A stretch of 45,846 bases of DNA. Source: Flavobacteriales bacterium (GTDB lineage: Bacteria; Bacteroidota; Bacteroidia; Flavobacteriales_D; Crocinitomicaceae). A program made the position numbers and the translations under genes. This document shows, one piece after another, positions 17,312-24,376 of the stretch. Location: contig JAKSBJ010000196.1 of the NCBI GenBank assembly GCA_022361195.1, forward strand, positions 1 through 45,846, in the 5' to 3' direction. A model generated the notes under the pieces. That model was not told where the DNA came from. It saw only the letters and a program-made list of their open reading frames with translations, and made no database searches. The number at the start of each line of letters is the position of its first letter. The stretch's first letter is position 1.

Positions 17312-17845
17312 ATGAAAAAAGTTATCGCACTATCAGCCATTTTTTTGTTGTTTTTTCCATTGGTTTCTTTGGTAGAAAATGATGCAGTAACAGAAGAAAA
17401 AGAATCAGAACTAACCTGGTATACAGATCTTGATGAGGTCCATAAAATCTCAAAAGAAACTGGAAAACCAATTTTTGGTTTCTTTACAGGAAGTGACTGG
17501 TGCGGCTGGTGCATGAAATTGCAACATGATGTTTTCAAAAAAGAGGCATTTATCAAATGGGCGAACGAAAAAGTGATTCTTTTAGAATTGGATTTCCCAA
17601 AACGAACTGAGCAATCACCTGAATTGAAGAAACAAAATCAAGGATTACAACAAGCATTTAAGGTAACTGGTTATCCAACGGTGTGGTTGTTCAATACAGA
17701 TAAAGATCCTGAAACGGCCCAGTTTCATTTGACAGCTTTGGGCAAATTAGGATATCCAAGAGGAGCTGAAAAAGGAAAAGAAGAGGTGAAATTCATAAAT
17801 GATGCAAACTCCTTCTTAGATGCTCAAACAAAAGAGGGAAAGTAG
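17312..17845 (+). CDS. Exported thioredoxin-fold protein (CGWC active site)
   Basis: A 177-residue protein with a hydrophobic N-terminal segment (residues 1-21), so it is probably exported. Residues ~38-172 are a thioredoxin fold of the Thioredoxin_7/DUF255-like kind: KPIFGFFTGSDWCGWCMKL holds the redox pair Cys64-x-x-Cys67, and VTGYPTVWLF supplies the cis-proline loop. The two conserved cysteines support a disulfide-exchange role in the periplasm; the partner is not known. It follows a 94-base gap and ends close to the next gene. Confidence 0.85.
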   Translation: MKKVIALSAIFLLFFPLVSLVENDAVTEEKESELTWYTDLDEVHKISKETGKPIFGFFTGSDWCGWCMKLQHDVFKKEAFIKWANEKVILLELDFPKRTEQSPELKKQNQGLQQAFKVTGYPTVWLFNTDKDPETAQFHLTALGKLGYPRGAEKGKEEVKFINDANSFLDAQTKEGK

Positions 17846-17864
17846 TTTTATAGGAATTTTTAGA

Positions 17865-18461
17865 ATGGAAAAGGCTAAAATATTTTTCTTAGGCCTTTTG
17901 CTGGGGAGTTCAATTTCCCTTTGGTCAAAGCAAACCAATTCTTTCATGGTAATTCATGATGGTGAGGATATTGGAAAACTCATTGTCACCGAGGAAAAAA
18001 AGCAGGAAGGTTATGCTTATACCTATGTAATGGATATTACCACTCGTTTTTTGTTCAAGGAAATCAGAGTAGAATATAATATGGACGCCCTTTTTAAAAA
18101 AGGAGTGTTGGACAATTACCATCTGATTTATAAACTCAACAATCGTTTAATGGATGATGTGAGCCTTAATTGGACAGGAAGTAAATACATCATTAAAACA
18201 GCCAAAGAAGAAAAAGAGCATCTCAGCAAAATTTATCATTCCATGATATTGATGTTTTGCCGAAAACCAGATAACAAGACAAAGGTTTGGGGAGAACTAA
18301 TTTGTGATTATTCAAAATTAGTAAAGGAAGAAGAAAACGTCTTTAAAGTGAAATTCTCCGACGGAAAGGAGAATAAATACATTTACGAAAATGACCAATT
18401 GGTTAAGGCGTCTATTCAAACAAAATTCATCGATTTTGATATGATACGTGTGAAAGAATAG
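17865..18461 (+). CDS. DUF6134-like exported protein
   Basis: About 198 residues from the ATG at 17865 (MEKAKIFFLGLLLG); the longer frame from 17820 overlaps the thioredoxin gene and adds residues that do not look like coding sequence. There is a signal peptide to about residue 21. The rest has the layout I associate with DUF6134: a short strand around GEDIGKLIVTEE, repeated beta strands, and a C-terminal VKFSDGKENKYIYENDQLVKA. Function is unknown. The gene starts 19 bases after the thioredoxin stop and is probably co-transcribed. Family recognition is moderate. Confidence 0.65.
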   Translation: MEKAKIFFLGLLLGSSISLWSKQTNSFMVIHDGEDIGKLIVTEEKKQEGYAYTYVMDITTRFLFKEIRVEYNMDALFKKGVLDNYHLIYKLNNRLMDDVSLNWTGSKYIIKTAKEEKEHLSKIYHSMILMFCRKPDNKTKVWGELICDYSKLVKEEENVFKVKFSDGKENKYIYENDQLVKASIQTKFIDFDMIRVKE

Positions 18462-18466
18462 GAAAA

Positions 18467-19468
18467 TCAGGATAGTTTTTCACTCAACAGCTTAATCTCA
18501 ATATAAGGAGATATTTTTTCGTAAATGATGTTGTTTACGGCTTCAAGAATCGGCATTTCTACACCATATTCTTTATTGATTTCAACCACGCATTTGGTTG
18601 CATAATATCCCTCGGCGATCATATCCATCTCTAATTGAGCAATTTTTACCGAATATCCTTTTCCAATCATATAACCAAAGGTTCGGTTACGGGAAAACTT
18701 AGAATAAGCAGTTACCAATAAATCCCCTAAATAAGCTGACGACTTAACGTCGCGGTGAATTGGATTTACCTCATCAATAAAATTCTCAATTTCCTGAATG
18801 GCATTAGAGATTAAAACAGATTGGAAGTTATCACCATATCCTAATCCCGAGCATATTCCACTGGCAATGGAGTAAACATTTTTTAATACGGCAGAAAACT
18901 CTGTCCCAAAAATATCATCCGAGATAGTGGTTTTAATGTACCTAACCTCTAATCGACTGGCCATATACTCGGCCATATCTTCATCCTGGCAGGCTACTGT
19001 CAAATATGAAAGCCGTTCAAGTGCTACCTCTTCAGCATGACAAGGGCCACAAATAATTCCAATGTTGTCATAAGGAACATCCAGATGGTTGTGATAGTAT
19101 TGCCCAGGTATTTCATTCACCTCAGGTATAATTCCTTTCACTGCCGAAAAGATGGTCTTATTTTTTAATTGGTTTTTTGAGACTTTAGAGAATACTTCGT
19201 GCAAAAAGGCAGATGGTGTTGCAATGATGATAATATCCGATGGACGAAGAATTTCGTCCAAATCCGTACTAACATTGATTCTTTCTAAATCAAATTCAAC
19301 GGATTGTAGGTATTTGGGATTGTGCCGATACTTCAGAATATGCGCTGCAGAGGCCTCATTGTGCATCCACCAATTAATCACATGTTTCTGGCTGGTCAAA
19401 ATTTTAACCAGTGCAGTTGCCCAACTTCCGCCACCAATTACTGCTATTTTTTTATGCTCTTCTGCCAT
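18467..19468 (-). CDS. gpsA: Glycerol-3-phosphate dehydrogenase [NAD(P)+]
   Basis: A 333-residue cytoplasmic enzyme that reduces dihydroxyacetone phosphate to sn-glycerol 3-phosphate for phospholipid synthesis. The Rossmann motif IGGGSWATALVK lies at 11-22. The catalytic lysine is in LKNVYSIASGI (Lys196), a second conserved lysine in SAVKGI (Lys111), and the GPCHAEEVA segment at 141-149 is the substrate-side signature. Length is normal. Its 3' end is five bases from the convergent DUF6134-like gene. Confidence 0.93.
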   Translation of the reverse strand: MAEEHKKIAVIGGGSWATALVKILTSQKHVINWWMHNEASAAHILKYRHNPKYLQSVEFDLERINVSTDLDEILRPSDIIIIATPSAFLHEVFSKVSKNQLKNKTIFSAVKGIIPEVNEIPGQYYHNHLDVPYDNIGIICGPCHAEEVALERLSYLTVACQDEDMAEYMASRLEVRYIKTTISDDIFGTEFSAVLKNVYSIASGICSGLGYGDNFQSVLISNAIQEIENFIDEVNPIHRDVKSSAYLGDLLVTAYSKFSRNRTFGYMIGKGYSVKIAQLEMDMIAEGYYATKCVVEINKEYGVEMPILEAVNNIIYEKISPYIEIKLLSEKLS

Positions 19469-19479
19469 AGACAGGGTCT

Positions 19480-19487
19480 CAAAAATA
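19480..19487 (-). promoter_or_regulatory. Putative -7 box for gpsA
   Basis: The - strand reads TATTTTTG, a perfect TAnnTTTG ending 11 bases before the gpsA ATG. No matching -33 TTTG is seen. Confidence 0.35.
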
Positions 19488-19626
19488 AAAAATTATCAGA
19501 TATAGATCGTTCTTAGAATTGAGAATCCCATAAGGCTTTTCCAATCGTCGAAGATATCTCTCCCTTTTGTTGACTTTTTGTCGGTAAAAATTAGAGGATT
19601 AGAAAAAGTTTTGTTGAATTAAAAAC

Positions 19627-19634
19627 TAATTTTG
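19627..19634 (+). promoter_or_regulatory. -7 box and half-operator before the MerR gene
   Basis: TAATTTTG is a perfect TAnnTTTG, 37 bases before the ATG at 19672. It is followed two bases later by TAAACAAAG (19636-19644), which carries the same TAAACAAA half-site found twice before the sigma gene. A TTTG at 19610-19613 is 13 bases upstream, closer than usual for a -33 element. The arrangement suggests autoregulation. Confidence 0.5.
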
Positions 19635-19671
19635 CTAAACAAAGTTGCTACTTAGCTGTTTGGATAAGAAC

Positions 19672-20538
19672 ATGGCGTATTATTCCATTAAAGATTTGGA
19701 AAATTTTACCAGCATTAAAGCCCATACCATCCGGATATGGGAACAGCGGTATAATTTGCTTAACCCTAAGCGAACGGAGACGAATATTCGCTATTATTCA
19801 GATAAGGATTTAAAGAAAATCCTCAACATAAACCTACTCTACAATCAAGGCTACAAAATTTCTAAAATTGCCAAATTGAGCGAGTCAGAGATATTTGAGG
19901 AAGCAGCTAATATTCTTAATGCGCAAAATATAAGCGGAGAGCAGGAGGTAGAACGATTTATCCGATACATCACTGATCTTGACGAAAAGGGAATTCATGA
20001 TTCGCTTCATCAGTTGGCAAATGATATTGGTGTTGAGGACTTGTATCGCAATATTTTAATTCCTCTTCTAGAAAAAGTTGGGGTTTTGTGGCAGGTGAAC
20101 ACCATTACGGTTTCACATGAACATTTTTTCTCCAATATCTTAAGGGAATTTTTTATTGTCAAAATAGAGTCGTTAACAACGGCTGAATCCCCAAAAGGGA
20201 AGGTTATTCTTTTCCTCCCCGAGCATGAACGACATGAAATCAGTCTTTTATTTTACTACTATATTCTCAAGTCAAGAGGTTATGAATGCTATTATTTAGG
20301 ACAATGCGTACCACATGCTGATTTGAAGATGATTGTCGAAAAAGTGAAACCGGATTACCTTTTTTCAAGTTTAATTGCTGAACTTTCAGAGGATCGGTTT
20401 ATTCGCATTATGCAACAAATCAGTGAATTAATTCACCTCAGCAAGCTTTATGTGGGTGGATTTCAAATAAAAAATTTCAAAGGCAAGGTTCCGGCCGAAA
20501 TCAACACTATTCAAGGGTTTGAAGATATTCTAATTTAA
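19672..20538 (+). CDS. MerR-family regulator with cobalamin-binding-type sensor (CarH/LitR-like)
   Basis: A 288-residue regulator from the ATG at 19672; an earlier frame start adds nine residues before the conserved YSIKDLE opening. Residues 1-70 are a MerR winged helix (HTIRIWEQRYNLL, then RYYSDKDL). Residues ~90-165 are a helical B12-binding cap containing W140-x9-E150-H151, the exact motif that contacts adenosylcobalamin in CarH photoreceptors. Residues ~175-288 are a Rossmann-type B12-binding domain; its E186-x-H188-x-x-S191 stands where CarH has ExHxxG, so the axial His is kept but Gly is replaced by Ser. Members of this family repress carotenoid genes in the dark. Its place directly before a sigma factor and crt genes fits that role; cobalamin use is inferred. 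Confidence 0.85.
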   Translation: MAYYSIKDLENFTSIKAHTIRIWEQRYNLLNPKRTETNIRYYSDKDLKKILNINLLYNQGYKISKIAKLSESEIFEEAANILNAQNISGEQEVERFIRYITDLDEKGIHDSLHQLANDIGVEDLYRNILIPLLEKVGVLWQVNTITVSHEHFFSNILREFFIVKIESLTTAESPKGKVILFLPEHERHEISLLFYYYILKSRGYECYYLGQCVPHADLKMIVEKVKPDYLFSSLIAELSEDRFIRIMQQISELIHLSKLYVGGFQIKNFKGKVPAEINTIQGFEDILI

Positions 20539-20574
20539 TTTTGTTTAGGCTTTTGTTAAAAAAGTTAAACAAAA
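20536..20574 (+). promoter_or_regulatory. Promoter/operator 1 of the carotenoid operon
   Basis: TAATTTTG (20536-20543) is a perfect TAnnTTTG box overlapping the MerR stop codon. TTTTGTTTA (20539-20547) and TAAACAAAA (20566-20574) form a perfect 9-bp inverted repeat with an 18-base spacer, and the left arm overlaps the promoter box. A regulator bound here would block the polymerase. Confidence 0.55.
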
Positions 20575-20599
20575 ATTAGGATGAAAAGAAAAATCGCCA

Positions 20600-20637
20600 T
20601 AAGTTTGTTTAACAGATTAATTAAAAAGTTAAACAAA
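20600..20637 (+). promoter_or_regulatory. Promoter/operator 2 of the carotenoid operon
   Basis: TAAGTTTG (20600-20607) is another perfect TAnnTTTG box. It overlaps the left arm of a perfect 10-bp inverted repeat, TTTGTTTAAC (20604-20613) and GTTAAACAAA (20628-20637), spacer 14 bases. The right arm ends on the base before the ATG at 20638. It is a near copy of operator 1, with a shared TTAAAAA(A)GTTAAACAAAA block. Confidence 0.55.
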
Positions 20638-21129
20638 ATGACAGCCTTCGAATTCAAAACACAGATTTTATCCATGACGGACATGATCAATGCCTTTGCA
20701 TTTAAGTTGACCAGAGATGAGGACAATGCGAAAGACCTAACTCAGGAAACTATATTAAAGGCTTTAGTTAATTACGATAAGTTTAGAACCAATACCAATT
20801 TAAAAGCCTGGTTAAAGGTGATCATGAAAAATACCTTTATCAATGCATACCGAAAAAAGTCCAATAGCATGATGTCTTACAATTCAGAAGATTATAGGGT
20901 TATGATTGGAGAGACCAACTATTACACTCCCGAAAATCAAATGATGTTTGAGCATATTTGGAAATTAATTGATAAATTGGATGACTACCTGAAACTGCCA
21001 TTTGTAATGCACTACGAGGGATATAAATATCATGAGATTGCTGAAAAGATGAATTTACCTATGGGTACTGTAAAAAGCCGAATTTTCTCAGCACGTAAAA
21101 TTTTGTCAAAGAGTTTAAACAATGCCTAA
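20638..21129 (+). CDS. ECF-type RNA polymerase sigma factor
   Basis: A 163-residue sigma-70 family factor from the ATG at 20638. A further ATG at 20581 would extend it by 19 residues, but those codons lie over the operator repeat, are unusually basic and do not look like sigma region 2. Region 2 runs from ~15 to 85 (FAFKLTRDEDNAKDLTQETILKAL, then LKAWLKVIMKNTFINAYRK). Region 4 runs from ~108 to 158 (LPFVMHYEGYKYHEIAEKM, then GTVKSRIFSARKIL). No anti-sigma gene is adjacent. Flavobacterial carotenoid operons often carry this MerR-sigma pair. It overlaps crtI by eight bases. Confidence 0.88.
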   Translation: MTAFEFKTQILSMTDMINAFAFKLTRDEDNAKDLTQETILKALVNYDKFRTNTNLKAWLKVIMKNTFINAYRKKSNSMMSYNSEDYRVMIGETNYYTPENQMMFEHIWKLIDKLDDYLKLPFVMHYEGYKYHEIAEKMNLPMGTVKSRIFSARKILSKSLNNA

Positions 21130-22585
21130 AGCGCAAATTATTGGAGCCGGACTTTCCGGATTGTATGCTTCTTGTTTTTTAGCCAAAAACGGTTTTGATG
21201 TTGAGGTTTATGAAAAAAATGAAGCGGTCGGTGGACGATCAAGAACCTTTAGCTCGGATGGATTTTTGTTCGATATGGGGCCATCTTGGTATTGGATGCC
21301 AGAACTAATCGATCAGCTTTTTGAGGATTTAGGGGAAAATCGGGAAGATTATTTTAAACTGAAGCGCCTTAATCCGTCCTATAAAGTTTTTTGGAAAGAT
21401 TCAGATCCAACGGAAGTGCCAGCATCCAAAGAAGAATTGAAACAATTGTTTGATTCTTTTGAAACGGATGGAGGTAAGAAGCTAGAGAAATTTTTAAGTG
21501 ATGCGAAAATTAAATATGATGTGGCAGTTAAAAATTTCTTATTCCAACCGGGACTTAAATTGGGAGAGTTGGTGAATACAGATGTATTCAAATATTTCTT
21601 CCGACTTAATTTGTTAAAATCAGTGAGTAAAGAGGTGGCGTCTACTTTCCAATCGGAAAAATCACAATCCTTACTCAATTTTCCAGTTTTGTTTTTGGGA
21701 GAAATGCCCAGTCGCATTCCATCATTATATACTTTAATGAATTATGCTGATTTGGAGTTGGGAACCTGGTATCCTGAAGGTGGGATGCATGCATTAGCCA
21801 ATGCACTTTACGAAATCGCGAAAAAAAATGGAGTTAAGTTTCACTTTAATGCCGCTTTGGATGGATTGGACATTAAAGAGAATAAAGTTGAAAAACTGAA
21901 AATAAACGGTAAAGAATGTTCGGCAGATAATTTGGTGATTTCGGCGGATTATCATTTTGTAGAGCAAAACTTATTACCACAACAATACCGAAAGTACACC
22001 GAAGCGTATTGGGAAAAACGAAAAATGGCACCGAGTTGCCTCATCTATTATCTCGGAATTGACAAAGAAATTCCCAATTTGAGACATCACAATTTATTTT
22101 TTGATGAAGATTTGAATAAGCATGGAGCAGAAATTTATGAACAACCTAATTGGCCTGAGGCTCCATTGTTTTATGTTTGCGCTCCGTCTAAGACAGATGA
22201 GAATGTAGCTCCGAAGGGTAAGGAAAATCTATTTATTCTCATTCCTATTGCTCCTGATTTGAAAGAAGATGAGAAAATTAAAGAACATTATTTTAACTTA
22301 GTTGTTAATCGAATACACAAACACACTTCTTGCGATATTTCTGACGCCATTTTATTTCGGCGAGATTATTGTATAGAGGATTTTAAAAAAGACTATAATG
22401 CATTTAAAGGTAACGCCTATGGATTGGCAAATACCTTAAAGCAAACTGCAAACTTAAAACCGAAGATTACCTCAAAATTAAAAAACATGGTGTATTGTGG
22501 ACAATTGACCGTTCCAGGACCGGGTGTTCCTCCCGCAATGATTTCAGGTCAGCTGGCTGCCAATCACTTAATGACTAAACTATGA
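21122..22585 (+). CDS. crtI: Phytoene desaturase
   Basis: A 487-residue FAD-dependent desaturase/isomerase that would convert phytoene stepwise to lycopene. The N-terminal dinucleotide fold is IIGAGLSGLYAS (6-17), followed by VEVYEKNEAVGGRSRTF. FDMGPSWYWMPE near 50-61 and the C-terminal VYCGQLTVPGPGVPPAMISGQLAA are the bacterial CrtI signatures. Length is normal. It overlaps the sigma gene by eight bases and crtB by four (ATGA), so the genes are translationally coupled. Confidence 0.92.
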   Translation: MPKAQIIGAGLSGLYASCFLAKNGFDVEVYEKNEAVGGRSRTFSSDGFLFDMGPSWYWMPELIDQLFEDLGENREDYFKLKRLNPSYKVFWKDSDPTEVPASKEELKQLFDSFETDGGKKLEKFLSDAKIKYDVAVKNFLFQPGLKLGELVNTDVFKYFFRLNLLKSVSKEVASTFQSEKSQSLLNFPVLFLGEMPSRIPSLYTLMNYADLELGTWYPEGGMHALANALYEIAKKNGVKFHFNAALDGLDIKENKVEKLKINGKECSADNLVISADYHFVEQNLLPQQYRKYTEAYWEKRKMAPSCLIYYLGIDKEIPNLRHHNLFFDEDLNKHGAEIYEQPNWPEAPLFYVCAPSKTDENVAPKGKENLFILIPIAPDLKEDEKIKEHYFNLVVNRIHKHTSCDISDAILFRRDYCIEDFKKDYNAFKGNAYGLANTLKQTANLKPKITSKLKNMVYCGQLTVPGPGVPPAMISGQLAANHLMTKL

Positions 22586-23418
22586 AAGCTTTATTCGATC
22601 AATATTCAGTTAAGGCGTCAAAGATGGTGACTAAGTCCTATAGCACCTCTTTTTATGCTGGGGTTCGTTTTTTAGACCCATCTATCAGAGACGATATACA
22701 TGCCATTTATGGTTTTGTTCGATTTGCCGATGAAATCGTAGATTCTTTTCACGGTTATGAGAAACGACATTTGTTAGAAGAATTTCGACGGGATACATTT
22801 ATAGCTATCGAACGTGGAATTTCACTTAATCCAATTCTCAATTCCTTTCAATTTACGGTAAACAAATACGAAATTAATCATGAGTTAATTGAGACTTTCC
22901 TGCAGAGCATGGAAATGGATTTGGGAGATATAGAATACGATCAATCCACCTACGAAAAGTATATTTTAGGTTCAGCAGAGGTTGTTGGACTCATGTGTCT
23001 TAAAGTTTTCGTTTACGGAAATCAAGAACAATATGAGCGTTTAAAGCCCTATGCCATGAAATTGGGATCGGCTTTTCAAAAAATCAACTTCCTGAGAGAT
23101 TTAAAGGATGATGTAGGAGAATTGGGGCGACTTTATTTTCCTAACATTGGTGATGAAGGTCTTACACCAGAAACGAAAATTGCTATTGAAAAAGAAATAG
23201 AAGAAGAGTTTAGAGAGGCCTACGTAGGAATTTTATTATTACCTAAATCATCTCGCTTTGGAGTTTACGTAAGTTATGTGTATTACACCAAGTTACTGGC
23301 GAAGATAAAACGTAAAACCATTGCTGAATTAATGGATAAACGCATAAGAGTACCCAATAATCGCAAATTTATTCTGTTCTTTAAGTCGTACATGAAAAAT
23401 TCAATGAATCTTTTATGA
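22582..23418 (+). CDS. crtB: Phytoene synthase
   Basis: A 278-residue prenyl-synthase-fold enzyme that condenses two geranylgeranyl diphosphates to phytoene. The two Mg-binding Asp motifs are present: FADEIVD (Asp50 to Asp54) and NFLRDLKDDVGELGRLYFP (Asp173 to Asp177). The overall SYSTSFYAGVRFL opening is also typical. It starts in the ATGA overlap with crtI and its own stop overlaps the start of the next gene by four bases. Confidence 0.93.
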   Translation: MKALFDQYSVKASKMVTKSYSTSFYAGVRFLDPSIRDDIHAIYGFVRFADEIVDSFHGYEKRHLLEEFRRDTFIAIERGISLNPILNSFQFTVNKYEINHELIETFLQSMEMDLGDIEYDQSTYEKYILGSAEVVGLMCLKVFVYGNQEQYERLKPYAMKLGSAFQKINFLRDLKDDVGELGRLYFPNIGDEGLTPETKIAIEKEIEEEFREAYVGILLLPKSSRFGVYVSYVYYTKLLAKIKRKTIAELMDKRIRVPNNRKFILFFKSYMKNSMNLL

Positions 23419-23864
23419 AGTTGTTGATCGCCTTTTTTTTACTATTAGCACCAACTGAAGATAAAATGACAGAAATCCGGGATTTATTTTCCCGGGCAGC
23501 AGAAGATGAGCAGGCCAACCGAGACTTAATGAGCATGACAGATGGGTATACCCTGGAGTATAGTCCCATTATGTTTGCTTATCATGCCGGAGCAGTAATG
23601 ACTTGGGCCAATCATACGCTTTCACCCATAACAAAGTGCAAATACTTTTATGATGGTGCGGCAGATTTGGAAGATGCAATAGAATATGAACCCGATAACG
23701 TAGAGATGCGATTCATTCGCTTTTGCGTGCAAGATGGGAGTCCTTCTTATTTGGGGTATAACGGACAGGTTGATGAAGACAAAGCTTATGTTTTGAAACA
23801 CATCGATCGTACAGGATGGAGTCCGTCCTATAAAAAGGAAGTCAAACAATTTTTAGAAGATTAA
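23415..23864 (+). CDS. Unknown small protein embedded in the carotenoid operon
   Basis: A 149-residue protein with a short hydrophobic N-terminus (residues 1-12, ending in LLLAP), possibly a signal or anchor, and a helical remainder. Recognisable features are PIMFAYHAGAVMTWANH, FYDGAADLEDAIEYEPDNVEMRFIR and a C-terminal DEDKAYVLKHID, a pattern resembling a single tetratricopeptide-like helical pair. Similar unannotated proteins occur between carotenoid genes in other Flavobacteriales, as far as I recall. Four-base overlap with crtB and one-base overlap with idi show it belongs to the operon. No enzymatic motif is visible; a scaffold or membrane-association role is only a guess. Confidence 0.7.
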   Translation: MKLLIAFFLLLAPTEDKMTEIRDLFSRAAEDEQANRDLMSMTDGYTLEYSPIMFAYHAGAVMTWANHTLSPITKCKYFYDGAADLEDAIEYEPDNVEMRFIRFCVQDGSPSYLGYNGQVDEDKAYVLKHIDRTGWSPSYKKEVKQFLED

Positions 23865-24376
23865 TGGAAGAAGTAATACTGGTAGATCGTGATGATAATG
23901 CGATTGGAACAATGGAAAAAATGGAGGCTCACGAAAAAGGTTTACTTCATCGGGCGTTCTCTGTTTTTATCTTTAATTCCAAAGGTCAATTATTACTTCA
24001 AAGACGAGCCGACACCAAATACCATTCAGGAGGTTTATGGACCAATAGCTGCTGCAGTCATCCTCGAAAAGGAGAGACGGTTCAGGAGGCTGCTGCTCGT
24101 AGAGTAGAAGAAGAATTAGGGATTGAGGTTAACTCCGAACAACTTTTTTCATTCATTTATAAGGCCGAATTGGATAACAATTTGATAGAGCATGAATTGG
24201 ATCACGTTCTTATAGGGAATTATGAAAACGCACCAGTTCCTAATGCCGAGGAGGTGATGGAATGGAAGTACGCTGATATGGATTTTATTCAAAAAGACAT
24301 TCAGGAACAGCCCGATTTGTACACCGCCTGGTTCAAGATTATCTTAGAGAAGTACCTCGAACACTTAAAGCATTAA
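23864..24376 (+). CDS. idi: Isopentenyl-diphosphate delta-isomerase, type I
   Basis: A 170-residue Nudix-fold isomerase interconverting IPP and DMAPP, feeding GGPP synthesis for carotenoids. The active-site cysteine is Cys64 in TNSCCSHP, the metal His is His66 in the same motif, and Glu109 and Glu111 in EHELDH match the two catalytic/metal glutamates of the E. coli enzyme. The Nudix-like helix GETVQEAAARRVEEELGI lies at 70-87. The start codon shares one base with the preceding stop, and the stop is directly followed by the next ATG. Confidence 0.93.
   Translation: MEEVILVDRDDNAIGTMEKMEAHEKGLLHRAFSVFIFNSKGQLLLQRRADTKYHSGGLWTNSCCSHPRKGETVQEAAARRVEEELGIEVNSEQLFSFIYKAELDNNLIEHELDHVLIGNYENAPVPNAEEVMEWKYADMDFIQKDIQEQPDLYTAWFKIILEKYLEHLKH

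Noticed and set aside
19610..19634. A complete -33/-7 promoter for the MerR gene
   Set aside because: TTTG at 19610 is only 13 bases from the -7 box; the usual spacing is about 17-23, so only the -7 box is claimed.
20581..20637. N-terminal extension of the sigma factor from ATG 20581
   Set aside because: These 19 codons lie over the operator 2 repeat and its -7 box and do not resemble sigma region 2; the ATG at 20638 fits the family.
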